Origin: Iamia sp. SCSIO 61187
GTDB taxonomy: Bacteria; Actinomycetota; Acidimicrobiia; Acidimicrobiales; Iamiaceae
Length of the DNA: 64,000 bases
Reading direction: 5' to 3'
Assembly (NCBI RefSeq): GCF_019443745.1
Contig: NZ_CP050948.1
Span: 3,166,001-3,230,000 of the forward strand
Part shown: positions 51,625-60,870 of the stretch, piece by piece
Layout of the letters: each line of letters opens with the position of its first letter
Numbering within the stretch: position 1 is the stretch's first letter
Notes under the pieces: generated by a model
What the model saw: only the letters and a program-made list of their open reading frames with translations
Database searches by the model: none
Told to the model about the DNA's origin: nothing
Program-made: the position numbers and the translations under genes

Positions 51625-52491
51625 ATGCCCGAGGGACACACGATCCACGGCCAGGCGCGGGACCAACGGCGGGACCTCGCCGGTCACGCCCTGCGGACCG
51701 ACGTCGTCCAGGACCGCTTCGCCGGCACCGCCGCCCGCCTCGACGGCCAGGTGCTCGTCGACGTCGAGGCCTACGGCAAGCACCTGTTCCAGGACTGGGA
51801 GGACGGATCCGTCGTCCACGTGCACCTCGGCCTCTACGGGAAGTGGCGGCGCCAGCCCACGCCGCCCGAGCCGATGGTCGGCGCCGTCCGGCTCCGGCTC
51901 GTCGGGCCAACCCACGCCTGGGACCTGGCCGGGGCGACGGTCTGCACGGTCATCACGCCCGAGGAGCAGGAGCGGATCGTCGGGCGGCTCGGACCCGACC
52001 CGCTGCGCGACGACGCCGACCCCGAGAGGTTCCTCGCCAAGGTGGCCCGCAGCGCGACCCCGATCGGTGCCCTGCTGCTCGACCAGGCGGCGGTGGCCGG
52101 CATCGGCAACGTCTACCGGGCCGAGGTCCTCTTCACCGGTGGCATCGACCCGCGGCGACCGGCCAAGACGCTCCGGCCCCACGAGCGGGACCGGCTGTGG
52201 GCCGAGATCGTCCACCAGCTGCACCTCGGCCTCGAGGTCGGCCACATCGTCAGCGTCCGCGACGAGGAGCTCGACGCGCCGCGCGCCGACGTCGAGCGTC
52301 AGGACGGGGTGTACGTGTACCACCGCGACACCTGCCGGGTGTGCGGGACACCCATCCGCACGACGGAGCTGGCCGCCCGGCGGATCGACTGGTGCCCCAG
52401 CTGCCAGCCCCGCCGTCCCCGCCGGGACCACGAGCCCCCCGTCGGCCCCCCTCCCGGCGCCCCGCCTGCCGGGGAGGACCTCACGGGCTAG
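51625..52491 (+). CDS. Fpg/Nei-family DNA glycosylase (Nei2-like)
   Basis: A 288-residue DNA glycosylase/AP lyase that removes oxidised bases. The N-terminal MPEGHTIH has the catalytic Pro-Glu; VEAYGKHLF and VHVHLGLYGKWR belong to the N-terminal beta sandwich; the H2TH motif is DQAAVAGIGNVYRAEVLF; the C-terminal zinc finger is CRVCGTPIR...WCPSCQ. The MPEGHTIH start is typical of actinobacterial Nei2 rather than Fpg. It begins 20 bases after the tRNA. Confidence 0.92.
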   Translation: MPEGHTIHGQARDQRRDLAGHALRTDVVQDRFAGTAARLDGQVLVDVEAYGKHLFQDWEDGSVVHVHLGLYGKWRRQPTPPEPMVGAVRLRLVGPTHAWDLAGATVCTVITPEEQERIVGRLGPDPLRDDADPERFLAKVARSATPIGALLLDQAAVAGIGNVYRAEVLFTGGIDPRRPAKTLRPHERDRLWAEIVHQLHLGLEVGHIVSVRDEELDAPRADVERQDGVYVYHRDTCRVCGTPIRTTELAARRIDWCPSCQPRRPRRDHEPPVGPPPGAPPAGEDLTG

Positions 52492-52500
52492 ACCTCAGGC

Positions 52501-53523
52501 GTGCGGATCCACGACCTGCCCACCCCGTGCCTGGTGGTCGACGGCCCGACGTTCGAGGCCAACGTGGCCACCATGTCCGCCCATCGGCCGGGACGGGCCC
52601 TGCGCCCGCACGTCAAGGCGTTCAAGGCGACGGCGCTGGCCCGCCAGCTCCACACCGCCGGGCACGACGCCTTCTGCTGCGCCACCCCGGCCGAGGTCGT
52701 GGGCATGGCCGCCGTCGGCCTGGGCGCCGACCTGCTCCTGGCCAACGAGGTCCTCGACGTCCGTCGCCTCCACACCATGGTGGCGTCGTCGCTCGGGTCG
52801 CGGATCACCGTCGCCGTCGACTCGGTCGACTCCATCGCCGCCGCCTCCTCGGCCGGGGTCCAGGAGGTGCTGATCGACGTCGAGGTCGGCCTGCCCCGGT
52901 GCGGGTGCCCGGTCGACGACGCCGGCCGGCTCGCCGACGAGGCCCGCGCCGTCGGCCTCGAGGTCCGGGGCGTCATGGGCTACGAGGGCCACCTGATGAT
53001 GGAGACCGACGACAAGGCGGCCCGCGTCGAGGCGGCCATGGCCGGGCTGCTCGCCGCCCACGCCGCCGTCGGCGGTGACGTGGTCTCGGGCGGGGGCACG
53101 GGCACGTGGGACACCAACACGTGGGTCACCGAGCTCCAGGCCGGGTCCTACACCCTGATGGACGCCGACTACGCCCGCCTCGACAGCCCGTTCCGTCCCG
53201 CCCTCGACCTGCTGGCGACGGTCATCTCCGTCAACCGGGCCAAGGGCTGGGCCGTCGTCGACGCCGGGCTCAAGGCGCTGGCCACCGATCACGGCCCGCC
53301 CACCATCGACGGGGCCACGGTGTGGTTCTGCTCCGACGAGCACACCACCTTCGCCCCCGCCGACGGGGGCGAGCTCCCGGCCGTGGGCGACCGCATCACG
53401 CTCCGGCCGGGCCACGTCGACCCCACCGTCGCCCTCCACGATCGCCTCCACGTCCTCCACGGCGAGGAGGTCGTCGACACCTGGGACGTCGACCTCCGGG
53501 GGTGGGACGTCCGCCGGGTCTGA
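52501..53523 (+). CDS. PLP-dependent DSD1/alanine-racemase-fold enzyme
   Basis: A 340-residue protein related to D-threonine aldolase/D-serine dehydratase. LPTPCLVVDGPTFEANVATM, ALRPHVKAFKATALARQ (PLP lysine in HVK), the glycine-rich VVSGGGTGTWDT phosphate site and the C-terminal FCSDEHTTF and RPGHVDPTVALHDRLHV (metal ligands) are all typical. GTG start (VRIHDLPTP). Substrate, a D-3-hydroxy amino acid or related compound, is not determined. Confidence 0.87.
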   Translation: MRIHDLPTPCLVVDGPTFEANVATMSAHRPGRALRPHVKAFKATALARQLHTAGHDAFCCATPAEVVGMAAVGLGADLLLANEVLDVRRLHTMVASSLGSRITVAVDSVDSIAAASSAGVQEVLIDVEVGLPRCGCPVDDAGRLADEARAVGLEVRGVMGYEGHLMMETDDKAARVEAAMAGLLAAHAAVGGDVVSGGGTGTWDTNTWVTELQAGSYTLMDADYARLDSPFRPALDLLATVISVNRAKGWAVVDAGLKALATDHGPPTIDGATVWFCSDEHTTFAPADGGELPAVGDRITLRPGHVDPTVALHDRLHVLHGEEVVDTWDVDLRGWDVRRV

Positions 53524-53650
53524 CCGCCGGCTCGGCGCCACCCGCCGTCCACCCGGCCGTCACCTCCCGTCCACCCGGGGGGTACCGTCCGCCCGGTGGC
53601 AGGCTGGTGGTCGTCCGGGGGCGTGGCCCGTCCCGTCCGTGACCTCGGCA

Positions 53651-53700
53651 CCGTTCTGACACCGCTGCCGGACACCGATGTCGCCTGGCGCGACCAGAAC
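53651..53700. repeat. 50-nt palindromic repeat, family A copy 1
   Basis: Starts CCGTTCTG and ends CAGAAC with partly complementary interior (GACA/TGTC). Copy 2 follows with a period of 70 bases. The rest of 53524-53795 shows only short CCGTCCACCCGG repeats (53545, 53567). Confidence 0.75.
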
Positions 53701-53720
53701 GAGGCTCGAGGCGGCCATCG

Positions 53721-53770
53721 CCGTTCTGACACCGCACCCGGCCAGGGGTGTCGCCTGGCGCGAACAGAAC
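53721..53770. repeat. 50-nt palindromic repeat, family A copy 2
   Basis: Same ends as copy 1 and about 42 of 50 positions identical, with differences mostly around the centre of the dyad. Confidence 0.75.
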
Positions 53771-53795
53771 CGAGGACGGCGACGGAGGTCGCTCG

Positions 53796-53918
53796 ATGAG
53801 CGTGACCGCACGGCGACCCCACCCCGACACCCGGGCCGCCATCGACCGGACCGTGCTCACCGACGCCGAACCCAACACCGCGACGACCCCGGCGCACCTG
53901 CTCGCCGAGGTCGCGTGA
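53796..53918 (+). CDS. Small hypothetical protein (40 aa)
   Basis: ATG preceded at seven bases by a strong GGAGG. Product MSVTARRPHPDTRAAIDRTV... ends LLAEVA. It contains no recognisable domain. The stop overlaps the next gene's start (GTGA), so it would be translationally coupled to the P-loop protein downstream. The ribosome-binding site and coupling are what support it; the sequence could also be a decayed remnant. Confidence 0.5.
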   Translation: MSVTARRPHPDTRAAIDRTVLTDAEPNTATTPAHLLAEVA

Positions 53919-54511
53919 CAGCGGAGCGAACCGTGGACGGACCGACGCCGGGGCACGGGGTGCCGCGCGCCGTCCTGCTCGGCGCCGAGTCGACGGGGAC
54001 GACGTCGCTGACGCAGGCCCTGGCCGCGCACCTCGGCATCCCCTGCACCCACGAGTTCCTGCGCGACGTCTGCGCCCGGAAGGCAGCCGAGAACGGCGGG
54101 TCCTTCGTCGACCTGGTGTGGACCACGGAGGACTTCGACGAGGTGGCCGATGGCCAGGACGCCCTGGAGGAGGCGGCGGTGGCCGCCCACCCGGGCCGGC
54201 CCGAGCTGCTGGCCTGCGACACCGACGCCCTCGCCACGGCTCTGTGGCACCGACGCTACCTGGGCTGCACGCCGACCCGGTTCCTGCGCCGGGCGGCGCA
54301 GAACCCGCCGCAGCTCTACATCCTGACCTCCCCGGACGGGGTGGAGTTCGAGCAGGACGGGTGGCGCGACGGCGAGCACGTCCGCCTGGAGATGCACGGC
54401 TGGTTCCGCACCACCCTGACCGCCCAGCCGACGCCGTGGATCGAGGTGGTCGGGTCACCCGAGGAGCGGCTCGACCAGGTGCTGGTGGCCCTCAGATGCG
54501 CCGGGCGGTGA
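53915..54511 (+). CDS. NadR-like P-loop ATPase/kinase (AAA_28)
   Basis: About 198 residues. Resembles the kinase half of NadR (ribosylnicotinamide kinase type): VLLGAESTGTTSLTQALAAH, LACDTDALATALWH, YILTSPDGVEFEQDGWRDG and EVVGSPEERLDQVL. The Walker A motif has Thr where Lys is usual (GAESTGTTS), so catalysis may differ from NadR. GTG start overlaps the small ORF; a second in-frame GTG at 53933 is an alternative. Stop overlaps the convergent methyltransferase by 20 bases. Confidence 0.78.
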   Translation: MTAERTVDGPTPGHGVPRAVLLGAESTGTTSLTQALAAHLGIPCTHEFLRDVCARKAAENGGSFVDLVWTTEDFDEVADGQDALEEAAVAAHPGRPELLACDTDALATALWHRRYLGCTPTRFLRRAAQNPPQLYILTSPDGVEFEQDGWRDGEHVRLEMHGWFRTTLTAQPTPWIEVVGSPEERLDQVLVALRCAGR

Positions 54512-55322
54512 CGAAGGTGACCTGGCCGATGTCGGCCCGGAGGCGGTCGTGCTCGGCCACGAAGGCGTCGAGCGTGCCGGCCTCGTCCATCTCCTGCACC
54601 CGCTCGAGGGCGGCCAGCAGCTCGCCGTCGCTCGCCAGCGACCACGTCGAGTCGCCGTTGCGCCAGGTCGCGTCGAGGACCGAGCGGCCGTCGAAGTACG
54701 ACGGGCCCTGGATGACGGCGCTGGGCACGAAGCGACCGGTCGGGACCAGCCCGGCCACGTCCATCGCCGCCTCGAGCCCGTCGAGGCCGGCGTAGCGACG
54801 CCGGAGGGCCTCGGCCGCCACGGGCACGAGGGCGTAGTACCAGTAGGCGCGCCGCAGCTGGGTCTGCGAGCAGGTGTTGACGATCAGCACGCCGCCGGGG
54901 CGGAGCACCCGCGCCAGCTCGCCCAGGACGGCCCGGTGGCCGGCCCACGCCCCACCCTCCTCGTCGCCGAGGTGGTGCAGCACCTGGTTGACGACGACGG
55001 CGTCGAAGGTGCCGTCGGCGAAGGGCAGGTCCTGGAGCTCGCCCTTGTGGACCTCGTAGGGGCAGGTGACCTCGAGCCCGGCCAGCTTGGCCTCGGCCTG
55101 GGCCAACATGGCCTCAGACGCGTCGACCAGGGTCATCTTCCCCAGCTGGGGGGCGAGGGCGGCGGCGTAGGCGCCCGTGCCGCAGCCGGCGTCGAGCACG
55201 TGGGCCGACGCCGGGGGGATGCCGGCCGTCTGGAGCGTGCCGAGCACGACCTCGATGCCCACCGCCACCCGCGTCGCGTCGTAGTCGGCCGACGTCCGGC
55301 CGTAGTCCTCGTAGGTGCTCAT
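54492..55322 (-). CDS. Class I SAM-dependent methyltransferase
   Basis: A 276-residue methyltransferase (Methyltransf_11 type). Motif I VLDAGCGTGAYAAALA, motif II MTLVDASEAMLAQAE, DLPFADGTFDAVVVNQVLHH and LRPGGVLIVNT. The N-terminal YEDYGRTSADYDATRVAVGI is common in UbiE-like and small-molecule methyltransferases. The ATG (MSTYEDYGRT) is preferred to longer starts. Substrate unknown. Confidence 0.85.
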   Translation of the reverse strand: MSTYEDYGRTSADYDATRVAVGIEVVLGTLQTAGIPPASAHVLDAGCGTGAYAAALAPQLGKMTLVDASEAMLAQAEAKLAGLEVTCPYEVHKGELQDLPFADGTFDAVVVNQVLHHLGDEEGGAWAGHRAVLGELARVLRPGGVLIVNTCSQTQLRRAYWYYALVPVAAEALRRRYAGLDGLEAAMDVAGLVPTGRFVPSAVIQGPSYFDGRSVLDATWRNGDSTWSLASDGELLAALERVQEMDEAGTLDAFVAEHDRLRADIGQVTFVTARRI

Positions 55323-55418
55323 GGTGCCTCGTCGCAGTCGTGAGCCCGCGACGCTACCGATCGAGGTGGCCCCGCCCCCCACCGACGTCAGGTCGCGACG
55401 CCGCCGCGCACCTGCGAC

Positions 55419-56333
55419 TCAGCTGCCGCAGCCTCCTCCGCCGCAGCCGCCACCACCGCAACCTCCGCCACCGCAGCCACCGCCGCCGGAGTCGCCGCCC
55501 CCGCCTCCGCAGCCCCCGGAATCCCCACCCCACCCGCCGGAGTCGTGGTCACCCCCCCAGCCGCCGGAGCCGTGGTCGCTGCCCCCGTCGCCGTACCACG
55601 CACCGCCCCAGGCGCCGGAGCCGGTCCTCCGCCGGGAGGGCCGGGCCGGGCCCCTTGCTCGCCGGTCGGCCGCCGAGCGCACCACCGCCCACGCGATGAG
55701 GGCGAGCGTCCCCAGGACCACGACGCTCACGACCAGGCCCACGACCCACGACGGCCCGTCGCCGTCGGCGGCGGCCGCCGTCAGCGGCACGACCAGGGCG
55801 GCCGCCGCCGTCCCGGCGATCAGGGGGGCGCGCCGCACGACGACGTGGGCGCGGGTGTCGACCCGCCGCCAGCGCCGGGCGTCCCGGAACCGCTCGTCGA
55901 CCGACGGCCAGACGTCCGCCGGGGGCTCCTCGCCGAAGACCTCCCGGTAGCGGTCGAGGGTGGCGGCGTACTGCTCTCGGTAGCGGGTGTCGTCCGCGGC
56001 CGTGCCCCCGGTCGGGCCGTGGTGGAGCGGGCGACCCAGGACCTCACCGCACAGGTGGTCCCAGTAGGAGCGGGTGTAGGCGAGGTGGAGGTGCCAGGCC
56101 TGGTCGACCTGGTCCGACGGGGTCACGGCGTGCCGCCCGGTGGCGGCGAGCACGAGGAACCGGCGGTACTCGTCGTACACCCGGGCGGCGAACGCCGGCG
56201 TCCACCCGTTCTCGCGAGCGAGCCGGGCCCGGAACCCCAGGGGCACGCTCGGATCGTCGTCGACCTCGAACCGCAGCAGCCGGTCGACGAGGCCCGCGGG
56301 CTCGCATGCTCCCCCGCCCGGTGCACCACCCAT
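55419..56333 (-). CDS. Glycine-rich-domain membrane protein with Gly-Cys tail
   Basis: A 304-residue protein. The first ~145 residues match the glycine-rich domain protein type (GRDP; DQAWHLHLAYTRSYWDHLCG) with a possible metal site. Hydrophobic segments lie near 170-188 and 197-217. The C-terminal ~75 residues are Gly/Trp/Ser-rich, then five GGGGC-type units, ending CGS. Start GTG or ATG at 56333 (MGGAPGGGACEPAGL). The domain order (cytosolic GRDP, membrane, Gly-Cys tail) is seen in several actinobacteria; function unknown. Confidence 0.78.
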   Translation of the reverse strand: MGGAPGGGACEPAGLVDRLLRFEVDDDPSVPLGFRARLARENGWTPAFAARVYDEYRRFLVLAATGRHAVTPSDQVDQAWHLHLAYTRSYWDHLCGEVLGRPLHHGPTGGTAADDTRYREQYAATLDRYREVFGEEPPADVWPSVDERFRDARRWRRVDTRAHVVVRRAPLIAGTAAAALVVPLTAAAADGDGPSWVVGLVVSVVVLGTLALIAWAVVRSAADRRARGPARPSRRRTGSGAWGGAWYGDGGSDHGSGGWGGDHDSGGWGGDSGGCGGGGGDSGGGGCGGGGCGGGGCGGGGCGS

Positions 56334-56348
56334 GGCGGCGAGGCTAGG

Positions 56349-56951
56349 TCACCCCGAGGCGAGGCGGGCGGCGAGGGCCCGCACCGCCCGACCCCTGTGG
56401 CTGATGGCGTCCTTGGCCCCGGCGTCCATCTCGGCGAAGGTCCGGCCGTCGCCCTCGTCGGCCACGAAGACGGGGTCGTAGCCGAACCCGCCACCGCCCC
56501 GCGGGGCATCGACGATCACGCCGTCGACGACGCCCTCGGCCACGACCTCGCGGCCGTCGGGCCAGCGGACCATGACGACCGTGCGGAACCGGGCCGTCCG
56601 CCGCTCGGGGGCGACGGCCGCCAGCTCGCCGAGCAGCTTGGCCACGTTGGCGGCGGCGTCGCCGTCCTCGCCGGCGTAGCGGGCCGAGCGCACGCCCGGT
56701 CGACCGTCGAGGGCGTCGACCTCCAGCCCGGTGTCGTCGGCCAGGGCGGGCAGCCCGGTCGCCTCGGCCAGGGCGACGGCCTTCAGCCGGGCGTTGCCCA
56801 GCAGGTCCGGGGCGTCCTCGACCACGTCGGGCACGTCGTCGGGGCGGGCCACCAGCTCGACCGGCACCCCGGCGGCGGCGAGGATGGCGCGGATCTCGGT
56901 CGTCTTGTGCGGGTTGGCGGTGGCCAGGACGAGCCGCAGCGGCTCGCTCAC
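56349..56951 (-). CDS. rdgB: XTP/dITP pyrophosphatase (HAM1/RdgB)
   Basis: A 200-residue house-cleaning NTPase that hydrolyses non-canonical purine triphosphates. Motifs: [61 protein letters not shown] and [15 protein letters not shown] start overlaps the rph stop (GTGA). The rph-rdgB-murI order is also found in mycobacteria. Confidence 0.94.
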   Translation of the reverse strand: MSEPLRLVLATANPHKTTEIRAILAAAGVPVELVARPDDVPDVVEDAPDLLGNARLKAVALAEATGLPALADDTGLEVDALDGRPGVRSARYAGEDGDAAANVAKLLGELAAVAPERRTARFRTVVMVRWPDGREVVAEGVVDGVIVDAPRGGGGFGYDPVFVADEGDGRTFAEMDAGAKDAISHRGRAVRALAARLASG

Positions 56952-57676
56952 CGGGGGGCGGGCGGGGTGGCCACCGTGGCCCGCTGGAGGTCGGCCAGCT
57001 CGGCGATCCCCTTGGTGGCCAGGTCGAGGAGGGCGTCGAGCTCGTCCCGCCCGAACGGGGCGCCCTCGGCGGTGCCCTGGACCTCGATCAGCTTGTCGTC
57101 GGCCATGACCACGTTCATGTCGACCTCGGCCCCGGCGTCCTCCACGTAGGGCAGGTCGAGGAGCGGGGTGCCGCCGACGATGCCGACCGAGATGGCCGTG
57201 CAGGTCCCGGTGAGGGGCACGGCCGGGATCTTGCCGGCGGCGACGAGGCGGGAGCAGGCGTCGTGCAGGGCGACCCACGCTCCGCAGATCGACGCCGTGC
57301 GGGTGCCGCCGTCGGCCTGGAGCACGTCGCAGTCGACGGTGATCGCCCGCTCGCCGAGGGCGGGCATGTCGCACACGGCGCGGAGGGACCGGCCGATCAG
57401 GCGCTGGATCTCCTGGGTCCGCCCCGACGGCTTGCCGTCCTTGACCTCGCGGCGGATCCGCTCCGACGACGCCCCGGGCAGCATCGAGTACTCGGCCGTG
57501 ACCCACCCCCGGCCGCGACCCCGCATCCAGCGGGGCACGTCCTCGTCGACCGACGCGGTGCAGAGCACGGTCGTCTTGCCGAACCGCACCAGCACCGACC
57601 CGAGGGCGGCGTCGGTGTAGTCGCGCTCGAAGGAGGCGGGGCGGAGCTCGTCGGGGGATCGGCCATCGGGGCGCAT
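56948..57676 (-). CDS. rph: Ribonuclease PH
   Basis: A 242-residue phosphorolytic 3'-5' exoribonuclease that trims tRNA 3' ends. Motifs: [90 protein letters not shown] and [23 protein letters not shown] ([11 protein letters not shown]) is the family start. Confidence 0.95.
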   Translation of the reverse strand: MRPDGRSPDELRPASFERDYTDAALGSVLVRFGKTTVLCTASVDEDVPRWMRGRGRGWVTAEYSMLPGASSERIRREVKDGKPSGRTQEIQRLIGRSLRAVCDMPALGERAITVDCDVLQADGGTRTASICGAWVALHDACSRLVAAGKIPAVPLTGTCTAISVGIVGGTPLLDLPYVEDAGAEVDMNVVMADDKLIEVQGTAEGAPFGRDELDALLDLATKGIAELADLQRATVATPPAPR

Positions 57677-57755
57677 GGGTCTCCAGGGGTGGATCGGGTG
57701 GGCCAGGTTGGGGCACCGGTCGCGGTGGGGCAAGACGGTCGGTCGGCGTCCCCGC

Positions 57756-58580
57756 TCACCAGGGGACGGCCTCGACCGAGGTGACCTCGGGGCCGAGGAG
57801 CCGGGACCCGAGCCGCCGGAACCAGTCGACGTCGCCCGAGGAGAGGAAGGTGTGGAGGGCGGGGCCCGCGCCCGCGGCCCGTGCCGTCGGGCCGCCGGGG
57901 TCCTCGAGACCGGCCCGGACCTCGAACGCGGTCTCGTCGGCCGAGGACACCAGGACCACGTCACGGCCCATGACGTCGGAGATGGTCCGGGCGAGGAAGG
58001 GGTAGTGGGTGCAGCCCAGCAGCAGGGTGTCGACGTCGGCCTCGACGACCGGGGCGAGCAGGCGCTCGGCCAGCACGTGGACCTGGTCGCTGCGGGTCTC
58101 GTCCCGCTCCACGAACTCGACGAAGCCGGGGCACGCCGCGCACGTGAGCTCGACCTCGGCTCCGGTGGCCGCCACCGCCTGCTGGTACGCACCCGACCCG
58201 ATCGTCCCCACCGTCCCGATCACCCCCACCCGGCCCGACCGGGTGGCCGCCACCAGCGCCCGGGTGCCGGGGTCGATCACGCCGACCACGGGGACGGGCG
58301 TCGCCTCCTGGAGCGACCCGAGGGCGGCCGCGGCGGCCGTGTTGCAGGCGACGATCACCAGCTTGGCGTCGTGCTCGTCGAGCAGGAACCGGGTGATCTG
58401 GTGGGCGAAGCCGGCCACCTCGGCCTGGTCGCGGGGGCCGTAGGGGTAGCGGCCGGTGTCGCCGACGTAGACGACGTGCTCGTCGGGGAGCAGGTCGATG
58501 ACGGCCCGGGCGACGGTGAGCCCGCCGAACCCGCTGTCGAACAGGGCGATCGGTCGCTCGTCACCCGCACACCCGGCCAC
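57756..58580 (-). CDS. murI: Glutamate racemase
   Basis: A 274-residue racemase providing D-glutamate for peptidoglycan. Both catalytic cysteines are present: [13 protein letters not shown] and [28 protein letters not shown] and [11 protein letters not shown] are typical. GTG start ([10 protein letters not shown]). It lies 79 bases upstream of rph. Confidence 0.95.
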   Translation of the reverse strand: MAGCAGDERPIALFDSGFGGLTVARAVIDLLPDEHVVYVGDTGRYPYGPRDQAEVAGFAHQITRFLLDEHDAKLVIVACNTAAAAALGSLQEATPVPVVGVIDPGTRALVAATRSGRVGVIGTVGTIGSGAYQQAVAATGAEVELTCAACPGFVEFVERDETRSDQVHVLAERLLAPVVEADVDTLLLGCTHYPFLARTISDVMGRDVVLVSSADETAFEVRAGLEDPGGPTARAAGAGPALHTFLSSGDVDWFRRLGSRLLGPEVTSVEAVPW

Positions 58581-58619
58581 GGCGGTCAGGCTACGGGAGC
58601 AGCCCCTGGCGACCCGGTG

Positions 58620-59306
58620 TCAGCCGCAGGAGCGCTCGACGGCGGCGGCCATCACCTCGGCGATGCGCTGGCGCCCGGCCACGGTGGGGTGCACGAGGTC
58701 CGGGGCCACGAGCTCGGCGGCCGGGGTGTCGCCCGCGCCGGCGTCGACGGCGTCGCGCCAGGCGGTCGCCACGTGGACGCCGGCCGCCCCGGCCGTCTCC
58801 CGGACCCGGGCGTCGAAGGCCTCCCCCCGCTCGCGGTCCCAGGCCCCCTCGGTCGGGATCAGGACCCACACGGCGCAGTCGACGCCGGCCATCAGGTCGA
58901 CCACCTCGTCGACGGGGGCGTCCTCCTCGACGCCCTGCCAGACGTCGTTGTACCCGGCCATCACCACCGCGACGGCGGGCCGGTCCTCGCCGCCCAGGGC
59001 GTCCTCGACGGTGGGCAGGAGCTCGTCGATGCGGTAGCCGCTGAGCCCGATCACCGAGACCGCCCTCCCGCCCAGGGCCGCCACGATCTCCTGCGCCGAC
59101 TGGAGCGTCACCGAGTCGCCGAGGACGACGACGTCGGCCTGCGCCGGGGCGACGCCGGCGCTCACGCCGTCGGCGGCCGACACCGGCGGGAGGTCGTCGG
59201 GGTCGGGGCGCTCCTCGTCGTCGAAGGGCTGGACGACGAGCACGACCACGACGAGGGCCACGACGGACGCCGCCAGGGCCAGGAGGGCGAGGGTCCGCGG
59301 CCGCAC
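58620..59306 (-). CDS. Membrane-anchored SGNH/GDSL hydrolase
   Basis: A 228-residue protein. An N-terminal transmembrane anchor (about 7-27) is followed by a short acidic linker and an SGNH esterase domain: block I VVLGDSVT (Ser nucleophile), block III AGYNDVW (Asn) and block V DLVHPTVAG (Asp and His). The GTG start (VRPRTLALL) puts the anchor at the N-terminus. Probably acts on acyl or acetyl groups of cell-surface polymers. Confidence 0.82.
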   Translation of the reverse strand: MRPRTLALLALAASVVALVVVVLVVQPFDDEERPDPDDLPPVSAADGVSAGVAPAQADVVVLGDSVTLQSAQEIVAALGGRAVSVIGLSGYRIDELLPTVEDALGGEDRPAVAVVMAGYNDVWQGVEEDAPVDEVVDLMAGVDCAVWVLIPTEGAWDRERGEAFDARVRETAGAAGVHVATAWRDAVDAGAGDTPAAELVAPDLVHPTVAGRQRIAEVMAAAVERSCG

Positions 59307-59343
59307 CCCTCCGTTGCTACCAGGAACGTGCGACCTGCCGGTG

Positions 59344-60856
59344 TCACCCCGCGTCAGGGAAGCGGGCGACGGCCCGGGCCGCGTACTCGCCCGACCGGGC
59401 CAGGCTCCGGGCCAGGGCCAGATCACCGTCACGGGCGACCCGCCCGGCCCAGAAGGCGAGGCCCTCCGCCTCCGGGGCCCGCCCCAGCAGGTGCTGGTAG
59501 AGGCCGGCCACCCGATCCTGGCGCGACTCGAGCGAGCCGTGGATGCGCGCCGCCACCCACGACCGACCCCGCGCCACCGTCTGGCCCACCCAGAACGCCA
59601 CATCCCCACCCGTCGCCGCCCGCCCCAGGACCAGCGCGTACAGCTCCCCCACCCACGCCTCGTCGGTGCCGCCCGAACGCCGGTGGAGCCCCGACCGCAG
59701 CGCCCCCACCCAGAACGCCAGCCCCTCGGCGTCGGGCTCCCGCCCCAGGGTGTCGGCGTAGAGGTCCGTCACGATGGCGCCGAGCCACTCGTCGCTGGTG
59801 GTCAGCCGGGCGAGCAGCTGCGCCCGGGTCCCGCCCCGCGGGAGCCGTGCGACCTCCCGGGTGCTCTCGTCCCCCGTCGGTGGGCGGCCCAGGAGGTCCG
59901 CGTGGGCGGCGGCGACGAAGGCGCGGTCGGCGACGACGCTGGTCTCGAGGCAGCCGTCGGTGCGCTCGACGACGTTTCCACCATCCACTCCGAGGCCCGC
60001 TGCTCGACCAGGTTCGGGTCGAAGAGGGAGTGGCCCGCGTCGGGGACGGTCACCAGCTCCGCCGCCGGGCCGGCGGCGTCCATGGCCGCCTTGGTGGCCC
60101 GCGCCCGCTCGTAGGAGACGACCTCGTCCCGGTCGCCGTGGATGAAGAGGTCGCCGGCGTCGCCGGGGTCGACCAGCGCAGGGTCGCCGGCGCCCATCAC
60201 GGCGATGGCGGTGCACACCCGCGACGAGGATCCCGGTGTCCCGCTGGCACCGGGATCGTCGGGCGTCGTGGCCACGAGACCGCGGTCACGGCGCCGGCGG
60301 AGATGCCGCCCACGGCGATGGCGTCCGGGTCGACCCGGTGGGACGCGGCGTGGGCCCGCAACCACCGCACGGCCGCCTGCACGTCGTGCTTGGCCGCCAC
60401 GACCCGGTCCACCTCGGTGGGCGGCGGCGGGTAGCCGATGGCCACGGCGGCCTCGTCCATCCGGTACTCGACGGAGGCGGCGACGAACCCCCGTCGGGCG
60501 TAGGCCGTCGCCAGCACGGCCATGCTCTGCTTGCTCCCCATCACCCAGCTGCCCCCGTGGGCCAGGACGATGAGGGGCCGCGCCATGGCCGTGTCGCCCG
60601 CCGGCTCGTAGAGGTCCAGCTCGAGGGTCTGGGTCGTCCCGGTCTCGTCCGGTGCGGCGCCGTAGGTGATGTCCCTGGTGACGGTGACCTCGGGGAACAC
60701 CCGGTCGAGGTAGCGCCGGCCGGCGCCGGCGGCCGGCGGGGCCGAGGACGAGGCCAGGGTCACCGCCACCAGGGCGAGGGCCAGGACGGGGGCGATGCGC
60801 CGGGGGACCACCGGGGAACGGTAGCGGCGACCCGGCTGCGGCCCTCGGCCGCTCAC
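59344..60856 (-). pseudogene. Secreted alpha/beta hydrolase-DUF4214 protein, two frameshifts
   Basis: Three reading frames together make one protein. Part 1 (60856 to about 60285): signal peptide, VLAHGGSWVMG oxyanion site and the nucleophile motif GGISAGAV. Part 2 (about 60280 to 60005): DPALVDPGDAGDLFIHGDRD (acid) and PDAGHSLFDPNLVEQRASEW (His). Part 3 (about 60000 to 59344): VVERTDGCLE, then three DUF4214-like repeats with LYxxxLGRxPxxxGLxFW. Each break is fixed by adding one base. The intact catalytic triad argues for sequencing errors or a very recent loss. GTG at 60856 or 60811 could start it. Confidence 0.75.
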
Positions 60857-60870
60857 GGCAGACTCGTCCC

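Noticed and set aside
55430-55530. CCGCCGCCACC-type repeat as a CRISPR-like or satellite array
   Set aside because: No spacers or regular repeat units; it is the reverse complement of the Gly-Cys coding tail.
59577-59720. Repeated CCCACCCAGAACGCCA as a possible intergenic repeat
   Set aside because: It encodes the recurring FWVG segment of the DUF4214 repeats and is explained by protein repeats.
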